Assembly: GCA_003439945.1 (NCBI GenBank)
Contig: QVRM01000302.1
Span: forward strand, 142,501 to 206,500
Origin: Dermanyssus gallinae
Taxonomy: Eukaryota > Arthropoda > Arachnida > Mesostigmata > Dermanyssidae
DNA: 64,000 bases
Direction of reading: 5' to 3'
Below are positions 11,667 to 22,501 of this stretch, piece by piece. Within the stretch, counting starts at the first letter, position 1. Each line of letters begins with the position of its first letter. The notes beneath the pieces are model-generated. The model was given only the letters and a program-made list of their open reading frames with translations. It was not told where the DNA came from and did not search any database. A program made the translations under genes and the position numbers.

Positions 11667-14310
11667 TCTTCAGTAAATCAAGCTTGTAGCACAGTATGGG
11701 CGATGCTCGATATCACTACGTATTATGTGTGCCACCGTAGTAACTGAGGAGCCCCTAAAACCGACCAAATATTCAACATACCACTATTTGGAGGCAACAC
11801 ATAGCGGGCCGACAAACCGCACAAAAACTAAGTAAAACCACCTTTACATATGGTTGTATAGGCTCTTCGACACCACGTGGTGTTGCTTAAATGGGTTTCC
11901 CGAGCTTAATATGTATGTACTCGTATCTGTACTCAATCTATTATCGACTATTCAACACATCAAAAAGACAACAACATAAACGATGTCGCATAGCAATGCG
12001 TGTCACCATAACGTGTCACAACGAGAATAATGAACGAATAAAAAATGTTCAATAAAATTATATTTTTCTCTGCCTCTAAATACCGACGAAAACACCCCAC
12101 GCAAGCGAATGTGGTGAAGTATACGTATCTTAAATAGCGAAATAGCAATGTGATGTTAGGATTTATATGTTTGAACTGAAGAATTCACTACGGTCTTTGG
12201 CTTAACCGTATGACCGGCGTTACTGTACCTAGACCGCAAGAACGTTATAAACACACCTAGACCGCAAGAACGTTAAAAACACATCTAGGACCGCAAGAAC
12301 GTTATAAAACGATATACTTAAATATAAATACCCGCACGTAACCAGCAATGATAAACTTGTGTACTTCAAAACACATGTTAGGCAACGCTTGAGTGGATCC
12401 ATGTTTATCACAATTGTATGATTTTTTGTGAACTGGATGTGTACAGGTAGAACAGAAATTAGTGTTCCAAACCCAATTCATCAAGCTGCATTATTATTCA
12501 GTACAGGTTCCTATGAGGTTATCATGTAACATTTGTACATATACAACATACAAAAATTCTTGTATGTCTTTATGTTATGTTTAAAATAAATATTTAGCAG
12601 GTTGCCATTTTGTGGGCTTCTACGGAATCTACTAGAGGCTCTAAAAAGGGTAGATGAAGTGTGAGACGAATTCTATAGTTCTTGAATTCAACCGAAGTTT
12701 GTCGGTTCCCGCCCATTTTCCTCCACGTCGAAATTCCATTGCCTTTGTTTTTATTTATATTTATCTTCTTGGTTTGGTTGACGTAATGCTGCAAAGTGGC
12801 AAGGAACTGCTGCAAGTGAAACCGGCTGCGAAAGTTTAGCACCAAGGGCGGCCACCTGCGAGTGCCGACCCTGTAGCTCTGCAGGAAGGTCGCACACCGG
12901 CACCCAAAACAGCAGGGGGCTAAAATTATCACCGTGGTGGTCGCAAATGGTCTCTATGATCGCCGCCGTATAATCAGGAGCTCCATCATTATGACTCTGA
13001 CTTGTTCTTCCTTGTAAAATGTATTCAATAAGTTCCAGTATATGCAATGAAACCTGCAAAATCTAGCTTGTCGAATATATTCGTTTGTGCGGCCGCTTTG
13101 AAGTCTACGGCAAAGAGATAAACATATTTGGTTCGAAGTATCTATCTATATACGGATCTCCTTTTCTATGTATGGATGATGCTGAAGAGACTGATCCTCC
13201 ATTACGTGGATAGCTCAGACGTTTTCATCACCTAGTTAAAGAGTGTAGTAAATGGGACGTTTTATCAAACGGTTGATGAGTGCAGTGAGGTAAGACGCAA
13301 GAAGAACCGCTTGTCTGAGATGCTCATTTGTGACCAAATCAAGGCCGTCGGACCTTCACGGACGGCGCTTTTATTATCGCGTCTGATACTCCAGACTTGC
13401 TAAAGGGCCTTAACAGGGCTCGGCGGGCTTCAGTGACGCGCTGGTCCCAGAATGACATTACCACAGAAGCACAGCTCCGAACGATTATGGCACTGGCAAA
13501 CATTAACGGAAATTAGCATCTAATATATCATGTAGGATGGGACACACAGTAACACACAGCCTGTCCGCACCAGCCACTTATAAGGTTGTCGTTGCGCCTA
13601 AGGAGCGGCATGCGTTGTCTTCGTTGTTCATATTTCTTAATGATGTTTTTTTTACTTTTTTTTTTATAACGGTTTAATCTAATAGAAAGAAACACCATCT
13701 AAGAACAGATGTTTGCTAGGATTTAAGCTTGACTCATATAAAGTGTGCCAAAGGTGCACTGCTGGTTCCCCCGCTGTAGAAACCCGCCGCTTTCATATAG
13801 ACTCTCAAAAAAGAAAAACAATTTAAGAATCTCTGGAAATGGCGTTTGATGAGCGCCACATTTCATGCCTCCAGGGAGAGACGATTAAAGCCGCCAAGAA
13901 CTAGCGTCTAGACTTGCTTTTATTCGCAAGAAAAATTTTAAAGCAATTAGCAATTACGTTCGGGAGCGAATCGTACCAAAAAGTCCTAAGCCAGATTAAT
14001 CAAAGTGAAGACACTCTGGACACTGACGACTCCGATAAAGCTCAGATTCTCCAAAGAAATGGAGAGGTCGTATCCGTTTCACAACGAGCTGGCTGAGCGA
14101 CGCCTTTGGAAACCGACAAAACTACCAGAAGGTCCACTTTGTGATAACTAAAGTTGACGTCAGTCCACAGAACCTTCTGCGATATCTCAAGAGAATGAAG
14201 GTCTAATTTAGGAACCTGGGAATGTCCATGCATCCCCCTCTCACTGTTCTTTCTACGTTTGTTGGAGAAGCGGCAATTTTTTAGATATTCCGTACACCTG
14301 TAGTTTGCTT
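11667..14310. other. Intergenic region with no supported gene
   Basis: It follows the stop of the kleisin-like gene. Poly(A)-like AATAAA occurs near 12036. A triplicated short repeat lies at 12227-12309. A minus-strand open frame at 12751-13059 reads somewhat protein-like but has no recognisable domain. Nothing else is supported. Confidence 0.5.
12227..12309. repeat. Triplicated 28-bp direct repeat
   Basis: Three consecutive copies of a unit of the form CTAGACCGCAAGAACGTTA followed by AAAACAC, with one-base differences between copies. It lies about 0.6 kb downstream of the stop of the upstream gene, in otherwise unique sequence. Confidence 0.85.
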
Positions 14311-14314
14311 CATG

Positions 14315-15460
14315 CACGAGAAGGGACCAAAGCAAAAACCAAATTACAAGAGACCCGTATCACTGACAAACGCGGCAAGCAAGATAATTGTAAATGTCAT
14401 TACCAAGGCTTTATACAATAGTGCCACCGTACAAGGTTTACTATGCAATGCCAATTCGCACACAGGCCAGGTTCTAGTTGCGGTGTCCTGCAACTACGAT
14501 GCAAACATTTTTTGGACACATGAAAGCACTAAGTCCAACTGTTTTAATTTGCTATGATCTGGCTTCAGGTCAGCTTCTGAGCGAATCACGCATAAAAACC
14601 TGATATCACTACTGCAGGATAGCAGTGTCCGTTAAGCAGCGCGGGCGTAGACAGCGTCGGTTGGCGGCAATGGCGAAGCAAGCTAAATACTTGGCGCCAA
14701 ATAGAAGATGCCTCCACCCTACTAGCCAAGACGCGGGAAGTCACTAAATGCGCGGGCAGTCTGTGGATATATAAGCAGGCATGAGAATAAATGAGTTTGT
14801 AGTCGTTGGTGCGAGCCAGGCAGAGGACGTGTGTCGTTTGAGCGAGAGAATGGCGAACTCATAGCGGTCGCCGGCCAGTCATGGGGGTGGCGAACACTAC
14901 AACACTATACCTTGTTGGTACGGCATTGGTGGCCGCTTAGGTAATGGTTACAAAGTGTCGTGTGTAATAGAGCGCGTTTTCCCTTGAAGGCACCCAAGAG
15001 TCTGACGTAGGCTATGCAAAACCAGAATGCTCTTGGGGTACTATGCTTGGCCCACTTATGTATATAGTCTACATAAACTCGAGACTGTGTATTTCTTGCC
15101 GACATCGGTAGCGATTAAGGCATATGCAGGCGACGTTAAAGTATACAGATGCGCGGAAACGAGTAAGCACCACATAATCATACAATATTATCTAGTCAAG
15201 TTCGTGGTGTGGGCAGAGGCACTCGATTGCAAGCTTTCAATGTAAAAGTGCGCAATGATTAACTTTGCTTACGGAAACATACGAAACAACTACATGATTA
15301 ACGGTCAGGTGCTCAACAAACAATATGTTATTGAAGACTTGGGCGTAATTATTCTCGACAGACATGAAACATTCGACCATATTACAGGTGGCATACTTAT
15401 ATGCACTCGCCAAAGTAACTGGATAACGAGGGCATTTGCTGTTATCTCCCTTTACTGCTA
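14315..15460 (+). pseudogene. Non-LTR retrotransposon (LINE) reverse transcriptase relic
   Basis: Several reverse-transcriptase blocks remain in order but in different frames. NYKRPVSLTNAASKII near 14340-14390 corresponds to the NYRPISLTS block. GTMLGPLMYIVYINS at about 15035-15080 matches the QGSVLGPLLF.IYIND block. AYAGDVKVY near 15117-15145 is the YADD catalytic box with one Asp changed to Gly. VIEDLGVI near 15330 is the usual DLGV block downstream. Many stops interrupt it. Pattern suggests the jockey/CR1-like clade. The part between 14600 and 14900 does not read as RT and may be a separate insertion. Confidence 0.7.
14622..14900 (+). mobile_element. Possible solo LTR inserted in the LINE relic
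   Basis: The block begins TGTCCGTTAAG and ends CACTACAACA, giving TG...CA ends. It contains a TATATAA at 14768-14774 and an AATAAA at 14786-14791, and it interrupts the LINE reading. No convincing target-site duplication is seen and no second LTR or internal gag/pol was found, so this is only a suggestion. Confidence 0.25.
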
Positions 15461-15479
15461 TGCCCCATTGTATACATAA

Positions 15480-16800
15480 AATCCAGGACTAAAACCAATC
15501 CAATAAAAGCTAAAAAAAATCCGAAGATGATTTTAAGAGGTATGGCTGAAAAAAAATTTGGCTTTAGACATACTGCCAGTAGATCACAACATATACTCTC
15601 AATCTTAATTGATAAGCGTTGCGTAAACGGCTTGTTCCTATGGAGGGTCACAAATAATCTTTATGGAACATGTTGTATAAAACATTAAAATGCTGATATA
15701 TATAATATCTCAATGCATGCATACGCTAACGTAAACGATAAAAAGTAGCATCGATTCATAAGCGGAAAAGGGTGCATGACATTTTTTGACAATACTTTCT
15801 TTTAATCTCCCATCGTAGACTCGTAAAAGCAACGATTAGAAGACTTCAACGTACAACAAAAAGCATAAAGCGAATGCTAACAATATGAACGACTCGTTTT
15901 ATTTACATATGTCATATACGATAGCAGTTTCCACTTCCCTGTTTTAATCTCTGACTCCCCTTTCGCTTTGCTCTTCTCCTTTAGTTATTTCAGTTCCCTG
16001 ACAATAGTGATGATGATGATGATGATGTTTCTAGACAGAATACTAAGCGATAATTAATTCATCCTGGAGGTTTTAGCTCTACTGAGCTGTGCGTCAACGC
16101 AATTTCAATCTGGGCGGTTGTGCGGTAGTCTGCTTGTTTGAGGTGACACCTCTTGGTGCCTCCATAGATATTATGTTAGATTCACCTCCAATGCCTGGGC
16201 GCCAGTCAACGCTATCGCACCTCCGTCCGGACACTGTTAAGTTCTCGATAACTGTGATCGGATGTATCTAATTACGACGAGTATAAAAACGTTCCCTCTC
16301 TTGCTCTCAATGGGCCTTTCAGGGCGAACACCGCCTCCCTCGGCTCCCTTGGCAGCTCGGTAGGTAGCCAGCAGAACCGAGTGTGGCGGTGGATTGAATT
16401 TTATTTACAGTCTCTTTGACAAACTTCACTGAACCACTAGCAGCACACTCGTGCGACAAGTTGCCGTCTGCTGTAGGCACTGGCCGTACATTCGACTTTG
16501 AGGTAGCCAGTTTCTACACTGGCAACGCGTGTTTCAGCGTGTGTTGATACCACACCTGCAGAGCGTTCCGCTACTGACGATCACCACAAGCACCGACATA
16601 CGAGATGCCCGACAGCAAACCTAGGAAGAGTGCATCTTCGTTCGTTGGTGCCCGTAGCTGTTTCCTGAAATTCTTCTCGGTGACACTATTGTTCTTATTG
16701 TAATTGTTGTTGTTAATGTTGTCGTCGTCAACAGCTCTCACAATTGGTGTCGTTCTCGTCGTGCTTTGTGATTGTTGTTGTTGTTGTTGCTGCTGCTGCT
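15480..16800. other. Intergenic region downstream of DDA1
   Basis: Only short chance frames, a GAT microsatellite near 16010-16027 and (TTG)/(CTG) triplets near 16765-16830 were seen. On the minus strand a poly(A)-like ATTAAA (complement near 16805-16810) lies about 110 bp past the DDA1 stop. Confidence 0.5.
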
Positions 16801-16918
16801 GCTGCTTTAATTGTTGTTGTTATTATTGTTACTATCGTTTGTGTTTCCGCGGTATATATAGGGTAGCTATGTATAGATGATGGCAATATCTTTGCCAAAG
16901 CGATGTCTTCAGTCATCT

Positions 16919-19673
16919 TCAGTCATCGTCGCTTCGTTCGGCATTCGTGTCCATGTCGGTAGTCGTGGTTTCTTCTCTCGGCCTTTTCCTCACGTTTTCC
17001 TCGGAAGGCGACGGCTCGCGGCGCTTCGACGTCTTTTTGTGCCCGGTCTGGTAGTGCAAGTACCTAGAGTCAGCAAAGACAAACAACAACAACAAAGACA
17101 CGAAAAAGAGAAAAGCCGTGACACCGATACCACACACCTATGCCGGGGGGGGGGGGGTATGGATGACGAAATACGCCCTTGTTAGCATTACTAAAAGGGG
17201 TAAAACGACTACAATAACTGCAAACCTAAATAACATTATGGCTCGCTTATACATCGGCGGAGGATCTATTTCGTTCGATTCGATTTCGACATACGTTACA
17301 TGAATATGCCTGCGTTAATATCATCCCTCTGTACGATGCGTTTTGGCTCAGAACGAATACTTTCAGCGGAAGCAGAAACACCGACAGTTGTTCTGTCACT
17401 CAATTGCTAGCCGCCGTAGCGAGCCTGAAAAATAATAAAGCAATGCGAGAACACTGTTGCTCTCACGTAACGTTTGTGAAATACGTTAGCAACCCCAAAG
17501 CATGGGCTCGTCGAGTCAAGTCGCGCGCATAAGCCTTGCCGCGATGCTTATCGAATATTCTACGATATCAATACGATAGTTACAAACAGACAGCGCAGAC
17601 TATTAGAGTTACTCAATCAATGGTAATATGAAGAATATTGGACTACAAATTGAGCCTGAATCTGAATGAAATGTACAGCCTTCTTTCTATGCTATTCCAA
17701 GCCACAAGGCAAGACTCTGCCCTAACTGGTCGAATAGACAGTCACGCCAGACAAAGATAAAGACGCCGTCTGTGTTGATGAGACGACATGCGCCATAATA
17801 CAGTACACTGGCACACACACTCGTGCAACTTGCAACATACGCAAAGAGCGTTCGAAGTTGTTTCTGTCTCGCTCAGTATCTCGCAGAGAATAGTCGTACG
17901 TCGCATTCTACCATTGCATTCAAGTCGCAGGTGGAGATTCGGCCAGGCGACCTGTTTTATGAAACGGTATGCATTCAACGTACCGACGACGTTCTACAGC
18001 TAGAAATGACTACATTATAGAAGCCAATCAACGTCAACGTGGGACACGCTCTGTTACGATTGTGAGCTTTGAACCTGCTGTACTGCTGACAACACAAATA
18101 GGTAGGTTGCATCCAGTACAAAACATGTCTCGACGCTCGCAATGGGCCTTAAGGCCTGTGGCACGCGGACATCCATGAGCATGAGTCTCAAACGCAGCGC
18201 TTCCCACAGCCGAGAAAGAACGATTGTACGTTTATGTACGCATTAGGTACTTACTTAATGGTCTGCTCAACAAGTTCGTTGTTCAACAATTTGTTTGGTG
18301 TACTAAAGTATATGTTATTGAAGATCTGTATTCGAGACAAGTTCCATGAAATTTCCTCGTTATGCTTGTGCAAACTCCGCGGGAGACAGTGTGACTTATC
18401 ACTTCAATGCGTAGAGCAGTTCCGCTGACTCGACTTTTAGAACCGTGATGAATATACGTATATGTGAATGTGTGCTTTCTCTGTTCGCGCAATATTGTAA
18501 AGCCAATCATCGGTTAATAAAACCATTTTGTATATGTATGTATAGTATATGTTTTAATTAATATAGTCAAATTCAACGGAACACGTATCCAAACAGAACG
18601 AGCTAAAACCATAGGCCTCGAGACATTAGACATTAGTAGCCTCTACCTATGGCATGCGGCTGATCACCGCCGTCCCTAAAGGAGGTCGCAACACGCATGG
18701 AGGAAAACGCACGGGTGATCACAACCGATGATGTCTGTTTCGGCTGTCGCTGTGTTTTCGGGTCTGAGAGGGTGGGTTTCTACAGAGCAGGCAGAAGGTG
18801 GCTGTCGAGCCCGGTGGCGTGGTGGGTGTGCATTCGGCTGCGCCTCGCAACCGGAAAAAAACACATAGGTGCGCGAGTTCGAGCCCCACCGTTGCACCGA
18901 TTTGTATTTATGGGGGTCCGTCTATGAAGCAATGCGAAAGGCAGTCCCGTTAGAGACGTTAAATCTTGGCTGAGAATCAGCCCAAAAACTTTTTTCTAGG
19001 TAGTAGGAAGTGGCTGCTCTGTGCCCGATTACGATTACGGGCGCGCACGACGAAGATCTACAATGCTCGCGCTTTGTTCCCAGCTGTTTTGACCCTGATT
19101 GAGCAATGAGTTTGAATTGAGAGGAGACGCATTTGTCGTCGTCGTCGTCGTAGCTGTGGGGCGTCAACGCAAAGCAAAACCGACCGACAAACAATCGAAT
19201 CGTTACCTATCTATGTGTCTATCGGATATTGGATCGTTGTGGCGGCAGTGAGTAAGTAGTATAGCGGAGTGGTGGCATAGTAATAATAATAATAACAATA
19301 ATAGTAATTAATTACTCATTAATGAGGCACCGTAATGCCGGTGCTGGTGCTGGCTGTTGAGTCGTTACCTGAGCAGGATGTTGGTCTTCTCCGAGGTGAT
19401 GACCTGCGTGTGATGCTGATCGTTAAGCGGCAGATAGACAGAGGGTCGCTTTCCCACGCTGCCGCCTCCGCCCGCTGCGGTGGGGCCGCCCGCGCCACCC
19501 GCGGTTCCGGCCGTCGCGCCGGCCGACCGGCACGTCGACGAAGGCAGAAACCTCGAGAAGTTCTTCGAATCGAACGAGGGCAGGTTCGTGAGCGCCGACT
19601 TGCTATCCTGGCCCGTTGACGGGCCGGCTGAGAACAGCAGCTTGGTTGCGCCGCCTCGAACGACGTTCGCCAT
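16919..19673 (-). CDS. Dda1: DDA1 (DET1- and DDB1-associated protein 1), two coding exons
   Basis: Coding exons are 19673-19369 and 17063-16919 (minus strand), split inside an Arg codon by an intron with GTAACG donor and CTCTAG acceptor; the product is 149 residues. DDA1 binds DDB1 and belongs to the DET1/COP1 and wider CRL4 ubiquitin-ligase assemblies. The match to the roughly 102-residue animal protein is colinear. LPSFDSKNFSRF (about residues 31-42) matches the DDB1-binding segment, KRPSVYLP (75-82) and TSEKTNILLR (93-102) match the central block, and YLH (103-105) starts the basic then acidic C-terminal tail ending ERSDDD. Differences are about 28 extra N-terminal residues and a Gly/Ala-rich insertion at residues 51-74. 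The first Met is used because it opens the frame; a downstream start would lose conserved residues. The 5' leader is rich in CAG/CAA repeats. The intron contains a SINE-1 copy. Confidence 0.93.
18804..19000 (+). mobile_element. SINE-1 copy (tRNA-derived), in the DDA1 intron
   Basis: It begins GTCGAGCCCGGTGGCGTGGT (A-box-like) and has GAGTTCGAGCCCC (B-box), then a unique body with GGGGGTCCGTCTATGAAGC and the tail GACGTTAAATCTTGGCTGA. Imperfect flanking repeats (AGAAGGTGGCT and AGGAAGTGGCT) may be the target-site duplication. It is inserted antisense to DDA1. Confidence 0.85.
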
Positions 19674-22108
19674 TGCGCCCCGGCTGGTGGTGGTGGATAT
19701 GGTTTGCTGTTGTTGCTGCTGCTGCTGTTGCTGTTGTTGTCGGGTGTGATGAGATGAGCTGTTACTGTTGTGGACACTGAAACTGCTGTCAGTATTGTCG
19801 AAGACGAACCCTCGATCCAGAGAACGTTGCTCGCTGGCTTGCGTGTTCGTCGTTGGCTTTTTCTTATTTGAAAAATGTTCTCGTTTTTCTTCTCGTCTTT
19901 ACCCCACTCTCGCCTTACCTCTCTCGCTCTCTCTACAACTCTGTGTACACTTAACGCAACAACAACAACAACAAAGACAAGTTTACTTTCCTCAAGTCCT
20001 TTTGATTGCTGTTTCGTTGACAAATCTCTCGCTTCTCTATCACTCGACAATACAAGAGACGACAATATAAAGATGTAGTGTGAGGGGTGTGAGGGGGGTG
20101 AGGGGGGGGGGGCAAAAGATTGCAGACCAAAGGTCGACGAACAAGACAACGAATATCGGCTGATAATAGTTAACGAATCGAACAACTTTGCTGGGATTGT
20201 TTGCTGTTCAACCGCAGCAACAGCAGCAGCAACACCAACAACAACAACTGTAACAACTAGAACAACGTCCACGGACGCTGTTCGAATGACGGCTGACGGC
20301 TGTGCGGGCTGCTGTGTGATGGGGAGCCGCCGATGAGCTTCTGCGTCAGAACAACCTGCAGCGATGGATGCCTGTTTCGGCGGCGGCGGCGACTAGAAGT
20401 GGTGACGGTGGATTGCGAAACGCGTCGTCACAACTTCATCTGTTGTCCGCGTCGCTATGTTTCGTGTGGTCGTGGTGGTGGTGGTGGTCTGTTTCGCGTG
20501 AGTGTTTCGCGTCTGGCTGGCTTTCATTCGAGCATCCGTGCCACACGCACGGCCGCCACGCGATATGCGGCCAGTCCAAGTGGTGAAGAAGTCGTCACTC
20601 ACTCAGTGTCTTCAATGTGAGTCGATCACTCAGTGTCTTCAATCACTCGGTCTCCCGTTCAGAGTCACAGAGCGTCACAGCGTACGTACGCTTTCTTTAG
20701 CCATTTTTAGCCAGATACGCTGCAGTCTCACGTAGCTGTTTTTTTTAACTTTACGTTGTTACTTAGTTATTCGAAAAGAAGGCAGCAGCGTCTACACCGC
20801 CGCGCTTGGTCGAAGGATCTCACACTCGATAACGACGACGACGACGACGACGACGGCAGTGTCAGCAACAACCACAACAAGAGCCGTTCGACAACAGTTT
20901 ACGCACGTCTACACGGCGACCAGCAAGCAGAACGATCGGAGGCATGAACGAACACTGCATCAAAAATCTAACAAGAATGAATGCCTGGCTAGAGTTAGAC
21001 GAACTACACGCTAACCACTACACCAATCAGCAGTAGCACAAACAATAACAACGATGGCGACAACAACAACAACAACATCACCACCAACAATAACAGCAAA
21101 CTATTATCACCACCATCACGAACCACCCAAGACTCTCCGACGTTCCACCAAGCAGCAAAAGATTATAACCCAACACTAAACAAAACAACAACAATAGCAG
21201 ACGACAACAGCAGACGACAATTTGTTCTGCTATATGATCATTGCCTTGGTGCACGATCTAAATCTAAATCTACTGCGTCTACGTCTATATAAGCAACCAT
21301 TTGTTAAGTACTACCGCCAATACTACTAATATTCTACTGCCGCGTTTTTTACGAGACGCCGAATAGGTGTTTCTTCTTTCTTCGTTGCTAAAACTGTGCT
21401 TGTTATGCTACGCTATACGTGCGTGCGAGTGAGAATAAAATTCATCTATCTTTCAAGACGATGATGGGCCGTCATCATCCGCATCGTTGATGGCGACATT
21501 GTCTCGTCCACTTTGATTTGAACTCATCTTTCTGCGCTGTGCTGGACGGAGGAATAATCGAGAAGACGGCACAGCCGAACAAGCTTCACGTGCTGGCGTG
21601 AATGGAGAAAATACCTCGAGCGAAGCTTCTGTAGCAGGCGGCGATCAGAAGCAGACGACGGTAAAAAATCTATATACCCGATCAGAACTGCTTATGATTA
21701 AAAACAATTTGCCGAATCCGCTGTAACTAACAGAGGGAAACGATAGGAACAGACATGCTTCAGTCGTTAACAGACATGCTTCGATCGTTGCCTTGAACCT
21801 TCGAATGTGTCACAGACAAAGTGTGTCAAACCGTCTAATAAAACGTCGGGTTGTACTTGTCTAAACGACTCGCGCCCGTTCCCCCCCCCCTAAACAATGC
21901 ATTTCATTCTAGGCTTGTAGTACTCTACCAGACTCACTCAATACTGCTCTACACTACTATGCAGGAAGACAATGACAACGATCGCGAATTTTTTTCGCTG
22001 TCACACGGCCAACTGCCGGCAGCAGACGACGCAGTGCCAAATAGAGAAGAACAGAAGACCAAAAATTCATACGATTACATAAATAATAATAATCATAGCA
22101 GACCGCAG
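19674..22108. other. Divergent intergenic region between DDA1 and RpL38
   Basis: It contains the DDA1 5' leader on the minus strand with CAG/CAA and pyrimidine tracts, a G-run near 20101-20111, a (CGA)n tract at about 20832-20855, many CAA triplets at 21040-21210 and a C-run near 21881. Promoters of both genes should lie here, but no clear TATA box was seen and long open frames on the minus strand are compositional. Confidence 0.5.
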
Positions 22109-22171
22109 CCAATATGGCGGCCGGTTTCCGGCAGCGTTTCCTTTTCGATCGGCGACGGCCGCGTGTCGCAG
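22109..22171 (+). promoter_or_regulatory. Probable RpL38 core promoter and first noncoding exon
   Basis: AATATGGCGGC at 22111-22121 matches a YY1 site and TTCCGG at 22126-22131 an ETS core. A pyrimidine start-like TTTCCTTTTC at 22137-22146 resembles the 5' TOP start of ribosomal protein genes. GCAG/GTGTGT at 22171/22172 would be a donor pairing with the acceptor CCCTTGCAG ending at 22434, giving a 5'-UTR intron of about 260 bp. This is inferred from motifs only. Confidence 0.45.
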
Positions 22172-22501
22172 GTGTGTCCGAACGGGTGTGCGAATTTTCC
22201 GCACTTTTTATCTTCATTTGGCTGCATTTTTCGGTGCTAAGTGGCTTAAGTGACGATCACGAATTACTTGTGCTAACGAATACGCTTTTATTACGACGGT
22301 ATTGTGTCAATTGTGCGATGGTGTGCGTTTAGTTCCTGTGGAAACGTGTAGTACGACGAAGCTGGCTGGCTTTCTGGCGTTCTGATCTCATTGTGGTTGT
22401 GTGCGGTGTTTGTCGTTGTTGGATTCCCTTGCAGGTCCTTCCTTCCGACGTGTCCAGGAGCTGGTGTGTGGAAGCCAACGGTGCCTGTCGCCTCACCCAA
22501 A

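Noticed and set aside
12751..13059. Minus-strand frame with AAIIETICDHHGDNFSPLLFW
   Set aside because: Reads somewhat protein-like but no domain, splice or homology support could be seen; it may be a decayed fragment.
19319..20272. 317-codon open frame on the minus strand
   Set aside because: It overlaps DDA1 exon 1 in another frame and is dominated by repeats and pyrimidine tracts; DDA1 homology decides the true frame.
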